Shown: positions 1-5,709, numbered from the stretch's first letter. The stretch: DNA of 7,096 bases from Oscillospiraceae bacterium (GCA_902772625.1 CACYBP010000137.1:1-7096); one strand, 5' to 3'. A program made the numbers and translations. Notes: a model not told the origin generated them from the letters alone.

Positions 1-533
1 AAAAGGCCCTTCGGGAAAGAGAGGCTGACCTTTTCCCCGGGGGCGATCCCCTCCTTCAGGACGAGGTAGATCACGTGGAGGCAGGTCTCTCTCCGGTGCG
101 AATCGATATATTCGTCCGGATCGGTGAGATGCACCAGGGGGTCGCCGAAGAGCGAATCGCGCCGGTCGGCGTAATCGTCGGGTTTGGATTTGCGGAAGAC
201 CTTTTCGGGAGAAGCCCCGTTCACGCGATAGCTTTCGGGGGCGTCGGCGGTCTCAAGATCGAGCTTGTCGCCCTTGACCTCCTCCAGAGGGAAGCGCTTC
301 GCGCCGAAGCGGGGATCCTCGACCTTGATCCCGACGCGTTCGCCGTTCTTCACGATCCAGACGAGATACGGGACGCGGGTATCCTTTTCCAGCGTTTCGC
401 CCTCTTCGGGAACGTAAGGGATCTGGATGCCGCCCTCGATCCATCCCTCCTTGACCGTCAGGGCAAGGATACGGGGCGAAACGAAGCTTACGCTCCGCAG
501 CTCCGGTTCTGGCGTTTTGCGGGATATGTGCAT
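1..533 (-). CDS. Unrecognised protein, N-terminal 177 residues only
   Basis: The reading frame opens with ATG (531-533, minus strand) and runs without a stop off the left edge, so only the first 177 residues are visible. An AGGAG ribosome site (543-547) lies 9 bases upstream and a promoter further out supports this start. The protein has no signal peptide or membrane segment and alternates short hydrophobic runs with charged turns, as expected for a beta-sandwich. Readable segments include SVSFVSPRILALTVKEGW near residues 14-31, VPYLVWIVKNGERVGIKV near 53-70, and VFRKSKPDDYADRR near 111-124. The RKSKP-D stretch followed by a predicted strand and an APGEKVSLSF-like strand recalls Ig-like domains at the front of some bacterial glycanase-type proteins, but that is a weak impression from memory. 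The codon use matches its neighbours. The gene is real; its function is not assigned. Confidence 0.8.
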   Translation of the reverse strand, partial: MHISRKTPEPELRSVSFVSPRILALTVKEGWIEGGIQIPYVPEEGETLEKDTRVPYLVWIVKNGERVGIKVEDPRFGAKRFPLEEVKGDKLDLETADAPESYRVNGASPEKVFRKSKPDDYADRRDSLFGDPLVHLTDPDEYIDSHRRETCLHVIYLVLKEGIAPGEKVSLSFPKGL

Positions 534-542
534 ACTGTCTCT

Positions 543-547
543 CTCCT
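543..547 (-). promoter_or_regulatory. Ribosome binding site of the left-edge gene
   Basis: AGGAG on the minus strand lies 9 bases before the ATG at 533. It sits just downstream of a six-pair hairpin (552-566), so the leader structure and the ribosome site are close together. Confidence 0.75.
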
Positions 548-551
548 TTTT

Positions 552-566
552 CCCGGATGATCCGGG
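552..566. other. Leader hairpin, terminator-like on the plus strand
   Basis: CCCGGA (552-557) pairs with TCCGGG (561-566) around a TGA loop. On the plus strand it is followed directly by six T residues (567-572), which is the shape of a small intrinsic terminator facing the divergent promoters. On the minus strand the same sequence lies in the untranslated leader of the left-edge gene, a few bases upstream of its ribosome site and followed by A residues, so there it would not terminate. It might block antisense transcription or modulate translation. No experimental basis is visible. Confidence 0.4.
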
Positions 567-589
567 TTTTTTGGAATTCTTCTGTCTCT

Positions 590-618
590 ATTCTATCACA
601 CGCGCCGCCTCACTTCAA
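590..618 (-). promoter_or_regulatory. Promoter of the left-edge gene
   Basis: Read on the minus strand, TTGAAG (613-618) and TAGAAT (590-595) are separated by 17 bases, close to the sigma-A/sigma-70 consensus at optimal spacing. A transcript would begin around 583, giving a leader of about 50 bases before the ATG. The -35 box lies 24 bases from the -35 box of the promoter facing the other way. Confidence 0.7.
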
Positions 619-642
619 CCCGTCTTTTTTCCGGGGCGCGGT

Positions 643-672
643 TTGACAGAGCGGCGCCGCATCTGTTATGAT
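643..672 (+). promoter_or_regulatory. Promoter of the nucleoside hydrolase operon
   Basis: TTGACA (643-648) matches the -35 consensus, and TATGAT (667-672) differs from the -10 consensus at one base, with an 18-base spacer. The first in-frame ATG of the downstream reading frame (668-670) lies inside this -10 box and therefore should not be transcribed. This argues for the GTG at 698 as the true start and a leader of about 20 bases. Confidence 0.8.
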
Positions 673-685
673 AAAGAAAAAAGAG

Positions 686-690
686 GGAGG
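686..690 (+). promoter_or_regulatory. Ribosome binding site that fixes the GTG start at 698
   Basis: GGAGG lies 7 bases before GTG (698-700), ideal spacing. The alternative ATG at 668 has no ribosome site in front of it and overlaps the promoter. Confidence 0.8.
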
Positions 691-697
691 CGGGACT

Positions 698-1615
698 GTG
701 CTGAAAAACCGGAGGGGGATCCCCCTGATCATCGACACCGATCCCGGGGTGGACGATCTCCTCGCCCTGAAAACGGCCTTTCACAAGCCGGAGCTCGATC
801 TGCGGCTGGTGGTGGCCGCGGCGGGGAACGTCTCGCTGGAAAAGACGGGCGCCAACGCCTTATTCATCACGAAGACCTTCGGCGGCGATATCCCCGTGGC
901 GAAGGGTCTTCCCGGCCCCGCCGCGGCCGACGCCTCGTCGGTGCACGGGAAAAGCGGGATCGGGGGCTTCGTTCTGCCGGAGCACGGCTTTTCCTTTTCA
1001 GAGGAAAACGGCGTCGACGCCATGGCCCGCGTCCTCCGGGAAAGCGAAAGGCCGGTCACCTTCGTCACCCTCGGCCCCATGACCGATCTCGCAAGTCTCG
1101 TCACGCGCTATTCCGGTCTTATCCCGAAGATCGGCGCGGTTTACGCCATGATCGGTTCCCGGGACGGCACGGGCAATATGACTCCCTTCGCCGAATTCAA
1201 CGCCTGGTGCGACCCCGACGCCCTCCGGACGGTGGTTTCCCGCGGGCTGAAGCTCGTGTTCGCGCCCATGCACCTCGGGCGGGAGGCAAAGCTTTCCGTG
1301 GACGGGCTTCTCCGGGCGGGCGAGGGGTGCGCCTTCGGAGAGATGCTCAGAGACGTCTTCCGGGGGTATCACGACGAGGCCGCGGGAGAAGGGTACGTGG
1401 CCGTGTACGATTCCCACGCCGTCATGGCGCTCCTCCGCCCGGAGCTTTACGATTTCATTCCCTGCCGCGCCCGGGTGGACGCGGATCGCCTTCCGGGGCA
1501 GACCTTCTTCGAGGAGGATCCCGCGGGCGGGTTTTTCACCCTGGAGATCCGGGACGGGGACGCATTGAAAAAGGCCATGCTTGACTGCCTTTTCCCGGAA
1601 AAGCGCAAAAGCTGA
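698..1615 (+). CDS. Nucleoside hydrolase, inosine-uridine preferring type
   Basis: This 305-residue protein belongs to the nucleoside N-ribohydrolase family, which cleaves ribonucleosides into free base and ribose in the cytoplasm during salvage. Family length is about 300-320 residues, so it is complete. The N-terminal calcium and ribose site DTDPGVDD covers residues 13-20. VHGKSGIGG starts at 82 and carries H83, aligned with a conserved active-site His. TLGPMTDLA is near 124-132. GNMTPFAEFN at 159-168 supplies the ribose-contacting Asn and Glu residues. YDSH at 237-240 gives the late metal-binding Asp, D238. The residue before that Asp, often His in purine-acting members, is Tyr here, so base preference cannot be taken from the name. 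The GTG start at 698 is chosen because an upstream in-frame ATG overlaps the -10 box. A radical SAM gene follows after 36 bases, probably in the same transcript. Family assignment is firm; substrate is open. Confidence 0.93.
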   Translation: MLKNRRGIPLIIDTDPGVDDLLALKTAFHKPELDLRLVVAAAGNVSLEKTGANALFITKTFGGDIPVAKGLPGPAAADASSVHGKSGIGGFVLPEHGFSFSEENGVDAMARVLRESERPVTFVTLGPMTDLASLVTRYSGLIPKIGAVYAMIGSRDGTGNMTPFAEFNAWCDPDALRTVVSRGLKLVFAPMHLGREAKLSVDGLLRAGEGCAFGEMLRDVFRGYHDEAAGEGYVAVYDSHAVMALLRPELYDFIPCRARVDADRLPGQTFFEEDPAGGFFTLEIRDGDALKKAMLDCLFPEKRKS

Positions 1616-1651
1616 ATTTCCCGCGGACGCGGCGCGGAAGAAAGGAGGAGC

Positions 1652-2527
1652 ATGCGGTTTTTATCCGATTATCTGAAAGAAACCTACGGAGAGAAGATCT
1701 ATAAGCTTTCGCTCTCCTCCGGTTCGACCTGTCCGAACCGGGACGGGAAGGCGGGATGGGGCGGATGCGCCTTTTGCTCCGAGGGCGGCTCGGGGGACTT
1801 CGCCGCGCCTTTCCTCCCTCTGGACGGGCAGTTGGAGCACGCAAAGGCCCTGATCCGGTCCAAGACCGGCGCCCGCCGTTACATCGCCTATTTTCAATCC
1901 TTCACCAACACCTACGGCGACCTTCCGGCTCTTCGCGCTCTTTACGAAGACGCGATCAGCCGGGAGGAGATCGCGATCCTCGCGCTCGGGACCCGGCCGG
2001 ACTGCCTCGGCCCGGAGGTGATGGAGATGCTGGTCTCCCTCGCCGAGAAAAAGCCCCTGTGGATAGAGCTCGGTCTGCAGACCGTCCACGATTCCACCGC
2101 CCGGGCCTTTCAGCGCGGGTACCCGCTTTCGGCCTTTGAGGAGGGGTATTCCCGCCTGAAAAAAGCCGGGATCACCGTGATCGTCCACGTGATCTTCGGT
2201 CTTCCCGGCGAAACGCGGGAAATGATGCTGGACACCGTCCGGTATCTCGCCTCTCTGGATCCGCCGCCCGACGGGGTGAAGCTTCAGATGCTGTATCTTC
2301 TCCGGGGCACCCGGATGGGCGACGCCTACGAAAAGGAGCCCTGGCCGCTTCTTTCCATGGAGGAATACGCCGATCTGGTGGCCGAGAGCTTTTCGATCCT
2401 CCCTCAGGACACCGTGATCCACCGCATGACCGGGGACGCGCCGGGCAAGCTCCTCCTCGCCCCCGAATGGACGCGAAACAAAAAGCGCGTGCTTCTCACC
2501 ATCCGCCGCCGGGCGGGGCTTTTATAA
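1652..2527 (+). CDS. TIGR01212-family radical SAM protein (YtqA/YhcC type)
   Basis: This 291-residue protein is close to the family's usual length of about 300. The iron-sulfur cluster ligands are C27, C39 and C42, in the spacing CX11CX2C that marks this family rather than the classic CX3CX2C. Other family signatures are YFQSFTNTY at 80-88, GTRPDCL at 113-119, a GLQT segment after strand four, and VHVIFGLPGET in the second half. The enzyme should bind a 4Fe-4S cluster and S-adenosylmethionine in the cytoplasm. From memory, the Bacillus subtilis relative YtqA has been linked to the last steps of wobble-uridine modification in tRNA (named MnmL); I treat that as likely but not shown by this sequence. 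ATG at 1652 follows AAAGGAGG (1641-1648) with a short 3-base gap. It is downstream of the nucleoside hydrolase in one apparent operon and ends just before a strong hairpin terminator. Confidence 0.93.
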   Translation: MRFLSDYLKETYGEKIYKLSLSSGSTCPNRDGKAGWGGCAFCSEGGSGDFAAPFLPLDGQLEHAKALIRSKTGARRYIAYFQSFTNTYGDLPALRALYEDAISREEIAILALGTRPDCLGPEVMEMLVSLAEKKPLWIELGLQTVHDSTARAFQRGYPLSAFEEGYSRLKKAGITVIVHVIFGLPGETREMMLDTVRYLASLDPPPDGVKLQMLYLLRGTRMGDAYEKEPWPLLSMEEYADLVAESFSILPQDTVIHRMTGDAPGKLLLAPEWTRNKKRVLLTIRRRAGLL

Positions 2528-2536
2528 ACAGGAAAA

Positions 2537-2576
2537 CCGCGCGGAAGCAAGGCTTTGTTTCCGCGCGGACTTTATT
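2537..2576. terminator. Bidirectional intrinsic terminator between convergent units
   Basis: A 14-pair stem with one G-T wobble joins 2537-2550 to 2555-2568 around a GGCT loop. On the plus strand it is followed by ACTTTATT, ending the nucleoside hydrolase/radical SAM unit 10 bases after its stop. On the minus strand it is followed by TTTTCC and begins within a few bases of the membrane protein's stop at 2572. One element therefore serves both converging transcripts. Confidence 0.88.
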
Positions 2577-3363
2577 CCCGTCCGGTTCTCCGGCGCTTTC
2601 GCTCCGCGGCGAAGAAAAAGGGGAGGAAGATCAAAAATCCTCCGAGAAGCACCGAAAGGAGATAGACCGCCGTCCCGGCCGCCCAGCCCCATGCCCGGGC
2701 GATATCCCGGAAGACGATGAGGGGCGAGGGGTTCGGCCCGACGAAAAACATGTTGAGATCGCCGCCCGAGGCGCGCCGGAAGATGAGATTCAGCAGGAAG
2801 GCCGCCGCGGTGAAGAGAAGGAGCGCCGCCGTGGCGTCCCCGAAATCCCGCATCCGCTTTTCGGTGAGATCCGAAAGGCCGAGCCACAGCCCCACGAACA
2901 CCAGCGTGAGATGCCACAGAAAAGAGTGCACCGTGAGAAAAAGCCACGGGGTCAGCATTTCCGACGGCGCCAGATAGGCCGCCGTTCCGCCCAGGAGGTT
3001 ATAGATCATCATGAAATGCAGAAGGCTTCCCCGAAGCCTTCCCTCCTTCAGGAAAGGCGCGGCCAGGAGAAGATACATGGGCACGCTGCACATATGGAAG
3101 GGGAAAACGTACCACTGGTACTCCCCTCTGCCGATATAGAAGGTGAAGAAGAGCTGCTTCCAGATCTCGATCAGGAAAAGAAAAAGCCCCGAGGAAAAAA
3201 GCAGGATCCGGCTCCCCTTTTTCCCCAGCCTCCGGAGCCGCCAGGCCGCGAGCCCCGCCGCGAGGAAGCCGAGGATCAGAAAGGTCAGATGAAAGGCCCC
3301 GTAAGGCGGGGGCGTTTCCATCGGGATCGCCGTTTTTTCCATCAGATGAAAGAGAAAATCCAC
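2572..3363 (-). CDS. YwaF/TMEM164-like integral membrane protein (TIGR02206 type)
   Basis: This 263-residue protein has about seven membrane helices, roughly at residues 22-40, 52-72, 85-104, 113-131, 139-161, 176-195 and 229-251, with a basic cytoplasmic tail. It shows marks I associate with the YwaF family: YGAFH at 21-25, FHMCSVPMYLL at 89-99 and further histidines at 146 and 151 inside the membrane. The human relative TMEM164 has been reported as an acyltransferase making ether phospholipids, with a conserved Cys thought to be catalytic. C92 next to H90 could be the equivalent, which is inference. The bacterial members have no established function that I know of. The start is GTG (3361-3363) with AAAGGAGG (3370-3377) six bases upstream; the later ATG at residue 8 lacks its own site. 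It lies 31 bases behind the SGNH esterase gene, so the two are probably co-transcribed. Confidence 0.85.
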   Translation of the reverse strand: MDFLFHLMEKTAIPMETPPPYGAFHLTFLILGFLAAGLAAWRLRRLGKKGSRILLFSSGLFLFLIEIWKQLFFTFYIGRGEYQWYVFPFHMCSVPMYLLLAAPFLKEGRLRGSLLHFMMIYNLLGGTAAYLAPSEMLTPWLFLTVHSFLWHLTLVFVGLWLGLSDLTEKRMRDFGDATAALLLFTAAAFLLNLIFRRASGGDLNMFFVGPNPSPLIVFRDIARAWGWAAGTAVYLLSVLLGGFLIFLPFFFAAERKRRRTGRE

Positions 3364-3369
3364 GTTTCC

Positions 3370-3377
3370 CCTCCTTT
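3370..3377 (-). promoter_or_regulatory. Ribosome binding site that fixes the GTG start at 3363
   Basis: AAAGGAGG on the minus strand, 6 bases before GTG. It falls in the 31-base gap after the upstream esterase gene and favours the GTG over the in-frame ATG seven codons later. Confidence 0.75.
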
Positions 3378-3394
3378 CGCTTCCCGGCGCCCAC

Positions 3395-4372
3395 TCAGAG
3401 CGAAAGCCTCCGGCTCTTTCCGAGGATCCTCCACAGATTTTCCGCGTAAAGCGAGAAGCCGTCGTCGTTGGGATGGACCGCGTCGGCGAAGAAGCTTTCG
3501 TCCCGGGGCAGGAGCGCCCCTCCGTCCACCGGGAAAAAGCCCCTCTTCAGGGTCTCTTCGGCGATCAGGCCCCGGAAAAGGGCGTGATCCCCGGCGGGGC
3601 GGCTTTCCCCGTCGAACCGGGGCGGCGGGGTGAGGATGAAGACCCGTTTCTCTCCGTAGATCTCCCCGAGCCTTTCCAGGACCCCCCGGACCCGGCCGAG
3701 GAATTCCTCCCGGTCGTCAAAAGAGGTGAAATCGTTGGTGCCGAGGGCGAGAAAGACCGCGTCGGGGCGGAAGGGCAGCGGGAGGATCGCCCCCGGGCGG
3801 AAACGGTCGCCGCCGATGCCCTGGATCACGCTGTCGGCGTTGAAATACAGGCTCGTCCGCCAGGCCCAGGAGAGCGAATCGAACCGGGAATGCCAGCCCT
3901 GGGTGATGGAATCGCCGATGAAAAGGAGCTTTCTTTCGTACCGGTGTCTTTCCAGCCGCGCTCCTTCCCCGATCTCCAGAGAGGAAAGCACGGTTCTTTC
4001 CCCGTGGCTTCCGAAGATCATGGTCACCCGGTGCAGACCGCCATCCATCTTCAGAGGCGCGAGGGCCGAAAGAGCGATCCCGGTCCTCTCCCGCGGCGCG
4101 CCGTGCCAGGTTTTCACCAGGATCCCGTCCAGAAGAAGCTCCAGCCGGGAGCCGGAAGCGAAGGTGAAGGCGAGCTCTTCGGCGTCGGTCTCAAAATCCA
4201 GACGGACGCCGGTGGCGGCCTTCGCCGCCGGGAGCAGCGCCGGATGATCACGGAGGATCGCCGCGGTCTGCTCTTCCGTGCCTTTATAAAAAGCGAGGCC
4301 GCCCTCTTCCTTCTCAAAGGTCAGCGCCCCCGCGGACAGGGCCCTGATCTCCTCATGCTCCAGTTTTCTCAC
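3395..4372 (-). CDS. SGNH/GDSL hydrolase with N-terminal beta-domain
   Basis: The 325-residue protein has two parts. Residues 1 to about 145 are rich in predicted strands and resemble a jelly-roll accessory domain, as in two-domain SGNH carbohydrate esterases. Residues from about 147 form the SGNH catalytic domain: block I GDSITQG with nucleophile S155, block II Gly within GIGGDR (185-190), block III GTND with N213, and block V DAVHP with D297 and H300. All four oxyanion-hole and triad elements are present, so it should be an active esterase or deacylase. No signal peptide is visible, so it probably acts inside the cell. The start is GTG (4370-4372), with AAGGAG (4382-4387) nine bases upstream; the next in-frame ATG is at codon 110, too late. 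The YwaF-like membrane gene follows 31 bases downstream. Natural substrate is unknown; an acetyl-sugar or lipid ester is plausible. Confidence 0.92.
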   Translation of the reverse strand: MRKLEHEEIRALSAGALTFEKEEGGLAFYKGTEEQTAAILRDHPALLPAAKAATGVRLDFETDAEELAFTFASGSRLELLLDGILVKTWHGAPRERTGIALSALAPLKMDGGLHRVTMIFGSHGERTVLSSLEIGEGARLERHRYERKLLFIGDSITQGWHSRFDSLSWAWRTSLYFNADSVIQGIGGDRFRPGAILPLPFRPDAVFLALGTNDFTSFDDREEFLGRVRGVLERLGEIYGEKRVFILTPPPRFDGESRPAGDHALFRGLIAEETLKRGFFPVDGGALLPRDESFFADAVHPNDDGFSLYAENLWRILGKSRRLSL

Positions 4373-4434
4373 GTTTCCTCTCTCCTTGTTTTTTCCCTCC
4401 GGCGGGGATCTTTTCCGGGAGTCTCCGGGTGAAA

Positions 4435-4478
4435 ATACCGGCCGAAGGCAGTCGTCCGCCCGCCTTTTCAGCCGGTAT
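4435..4478. terminator. Hairpin after the glycosyltransferase gene
   Basis: ATACCGGC (4435-4442) pairs with GCCGGTAT (4471-4478), and inside it AAGGC (4445-4449) can pair with GCCTT (4462-4466). On the minus strand the outer stem is followed by TTTTC, and on the plus strand by GCTTTTCTT. It is placed to end the glycosyltransferase message before the SGNH esterase gene. The loop is large and the T-run short, so termination may be partial. Confidence 0.5.
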
Positions 4479-4497
4479 GCTTTTCTTGTCGACGGCT

Positions 4498-4515
4498 CTC
4501 CGCCCGCGGGCGGAG
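4498..4515. repeat. Perfect 18-base GC-rich palindrome
   Basis: CTCCGCCCG followed by its exact complement CGGGCGGAG, about 14 bases past the glycosyltransferase stop. There is no clear T-run on the minus strand, so it is not a standard intrinsic terminator by itself. It could stabilise the 3' end of the message or assist the hairpin that follows. Confidence 0.5.
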
Positions 4516-4528
4516 GGCTCTCTTCTCT

Positions 4529-5539
4529 TTATTCGCCCTTCTCCTCCGGGGCGGACCCGGAGGACTCTCCGGTACTTTCGCCGGAGGCGGGTTTTTCACC
4601 GGTGGTCTCGCTGATGATAAAGCGCGGGCGCGCCTTGGTCTCCAGATAGATCTTTCCGACGTATTCGCCGATGACCCCGAGGCTTAAAAGCTGGATCCCG
4701 CCGAGGAAGCACATGATGCTGACGGTGGAGGCCCAGCCGCCGGTGGGCGACTGCAGGATCCCCATGATCACCGACCAGACGATGCCGACCAGGCTGATGG
4801 CGGCCACCAGAAAGCCGAAGCCGGTGATGATGCGGATGGGCTTGATGGAAAGGCTGGTGATGCCGTTGAAGGCCAGGGCCAGCATCTTTTTCAGGGGGTA
4901 ATGGCTCTTGCCCGCGAGGCGCTCGTGCCGCTCGTAGTAGACCGAGGTGCTTTTGAACCCCACCAGGGGCACCATACCGCGCAAGAAGATGTTGACCTCT
5001 TTGAATTGCGCGAATTCCCGCAGGGCGCGCGCCGACATCAGCCGGTAGTCCGCGTGGTTGTAGACCACCTCGGCCCCCATCAGATTGAGGAATTTGTAAA
5101 AGCCCTGGGCGGTGGTGCGCTTGAAAAACGTATCGGTCTTCCGGTCGCTGCGCACGCCGTAGACGATATCGGCCCCGTCCAGATAGGCGTCGATCATCTG
5201 ATCCATGGCGTTGATATCGTCCTGCCCGTCGCAGTCGATGGAGATGGTGACGTCGGCCCGGTCCTTCGCGTACATCAGTCCCGCGAGAAGCGCGTTCTGA
5301 TGCCCGCGGTTCCGGCTGAGCGAAATGCCGGCGAAATGCGGGTTCAAATCCGAAAGCGACGAGATCAGCTTCCAGGTGCCGTCCTTGCTTCCGTCGTTGA
5401 CGAATAAGATCCGGCTGTCCCGGGAGATCTTCCCGGCCGACGCGAGATCCAGAAGCTTTTTGAGAAACATCGGAGAAGTCAGGGGAAGCACCTTCTCCTC
5501 GTTGTAACAGGGAACGACGATATATAAAACCGGCGTCAA
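4529..5539 (-). CDS. Family 2 glycosyltransferase, GtrB/CsbB-like, membrane anchored
   Basis: This 336-residue protein resembles polyprenyl-phosphate sugar transferases (GtrB, CsbB, ArnC, DPM1 group), which move a sugar from a nucleotide donor to the lipid carrier at the inner face of the membrane. The GT-A domain starts at once with VVPCYNEE (8-15), then VNDGSKDGT (47-55), LSRNRGHQNAL (74-84) and the metal-binding DCDGQDD (102-108). Two hydrophobic helices follow at about 236-260 and 271-295, then the conserved-looking GEYVGKIYLE (291-300). The last 25 residues are a low-complexity Glu/Gly/Ser/Thr tail. Start is TTG (5537-5539), set by AAGGAGG 8 bases upstream; the nearby ATG is in another frame. 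The gene stands alone behind a perfect consensus promoter. No GtrA-type flippase or second transferase is visible nearby, so the final acceptor is unknown. Confidence 0.93.
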   Translation of the reverse strand: MTPVLYIVVPCYNEEKVLPLTSPMFLKKLLDLASAGKISRDSRILFVNDGSKDGTWKLISSLSDLNPHFAGISLSRNRGHQNALLAGLMYAKDRADVTISIDCDGQDDINAMDQMIDAYLDGADIVYGVRSDRKTDTFFKRTTAQGFYKFLNLMGAEVVYNHADYRLMSARALREFAQFKEVNIFLRGMVPLVGFKSTSVYYERHERLAGKSHYPLKKMLALAFNGITSLSIKPIRIITGFGFLVAAISLVGIVWSVIMGILQSPTGGWASTVSIMCFLGGIQLLSLGVIGEYVGKIYLETKARPRFIISETTGEKPASGESTGESSGSAPEEKGE

Positions 5540-5547
5540 TGCGCATC

Positions 5548-5554
5548 CCTCCTT
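5548..5554 (-). promoter_or_regulatory. Ribosome binding site that fixes the TTG start at 5539
   Basis: AAGGAGG on the minus strand ends 8 bases before TTG. An ATG (5544-5546) lies only one base after the site and is out of frame with the transferase; the spacing disfavors it. Confidence 0.8.
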
Positions 5555-5561
5555 GATTCGT

Positions 5562-5576
5562 GCGGGGATCCCCCGC
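5562..5576 (-). other. Hairpin at the 5' end of the glycosyltransferase message
   Basis: GCGGGG and CCCCGC pair around a three-base loop. The expected transcription start is near 5577, so the stem would form the extreme 5' end of the mRNA, about 8 bases ahead of the ribosome site. Such stems can protect messages from decay; an operator overlapping the start site is also possible. Confidence 0.45.
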
Positions 5577-5583
5577 TGGTTCT

Positions 5584-5612
5584 ATTATATAAGATCGCGG
5601 CGCGCTTGTCAA
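5584..5612 (-). promoter_or_regulatory. Perfect consensus promoter of the glycosyltransferase
   Basis: Read on the minus strand, TTGACA (5607-5612) and TATAAT (5584-5589) are separated by exactly 17 bases. Both boxes match the housekeeping sigma consensus at every position. It is the strongest-looking promoter in the window. Confidence 0.9.
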
Positions 5613-5645
5613 AGACTATCGCGCGGGAAGGCCGCCCCGGTTCCC

Positions 5646-5675
5646 TTTGCAAAAAGCGGGAAGGTGTGGTAGTAT
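5646..5675 (+). promoter_or_regulatory. Promoter of the hydrolase-msrA operon
   Basis: TTTGCA (5646-5651) and TAGTAT (5670-5675) are 18 bases apart. A TG dinucleotide one base before the -10 box (5667-5668) makes it an extended -10, compensating for the imperfect boxes. The leader would be about 25-30 bases. Its -35 box is about 33 bases from the -35 box of the opposing glycosyltransferase promoter. Confidence 0.7.
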
Positions 5676-5709
5676 ATAGACATCCCGGAACCGAAAGGAG
5701 CGGATCATA

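Noticed and set aside
668..697. ATG at 668 as the nucleoside hydrolase start
   Set aside because: The ATG lies inside the -10 box TATGAT and lacks a ribosome site; GTG at 698 has GGAGG at the right distance.
714..725. GGGGGATCCCCC palindrome in the nucleoside hydrolase gene, similar to the stem at 5562-5576
   Set aside because: It encodes ordinary residues of the N-terminal strand; short G/C palindromes around GATC are expected by chance at this GC content, and two weak matches do not make an operator family.
427..1584. Plus-strand open frame of 385 codons, the longest in the window
   Set aside because: It overlaps the nucleoside hydrolase in another frame, is dominated by Arg, Gly and Pro, has no ribosome site, and crosses the divergent promoters. 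It is a by-product of GC-rich codon use.
2467..3633. Plus-strand open frame of 388 codons opposite the membrane protein gene
   Set aside because: It runs through the bidirectional terminator and is Arg/Glu/Pro-rich. It is the antisense shadow of a hydrophobic membrane protein.
3473..4432. Plus-strand open frame of 319 codons opposite the SGNH gene
   Set aside because: It is antisense to a protein with all SGNH blocks intact. Composition is skewed and there is no promoter or ribosome site.
4596..5546. Minus-strand frame from the ATG at 5546 as an alternative gene
   Set aside because: Its ATG is one base from the ribosome site, and the frame encodes Arg/Gly/His-rich sequence with no motif, while the TTG frame encodes a complete family 2 glycosyltransferase.
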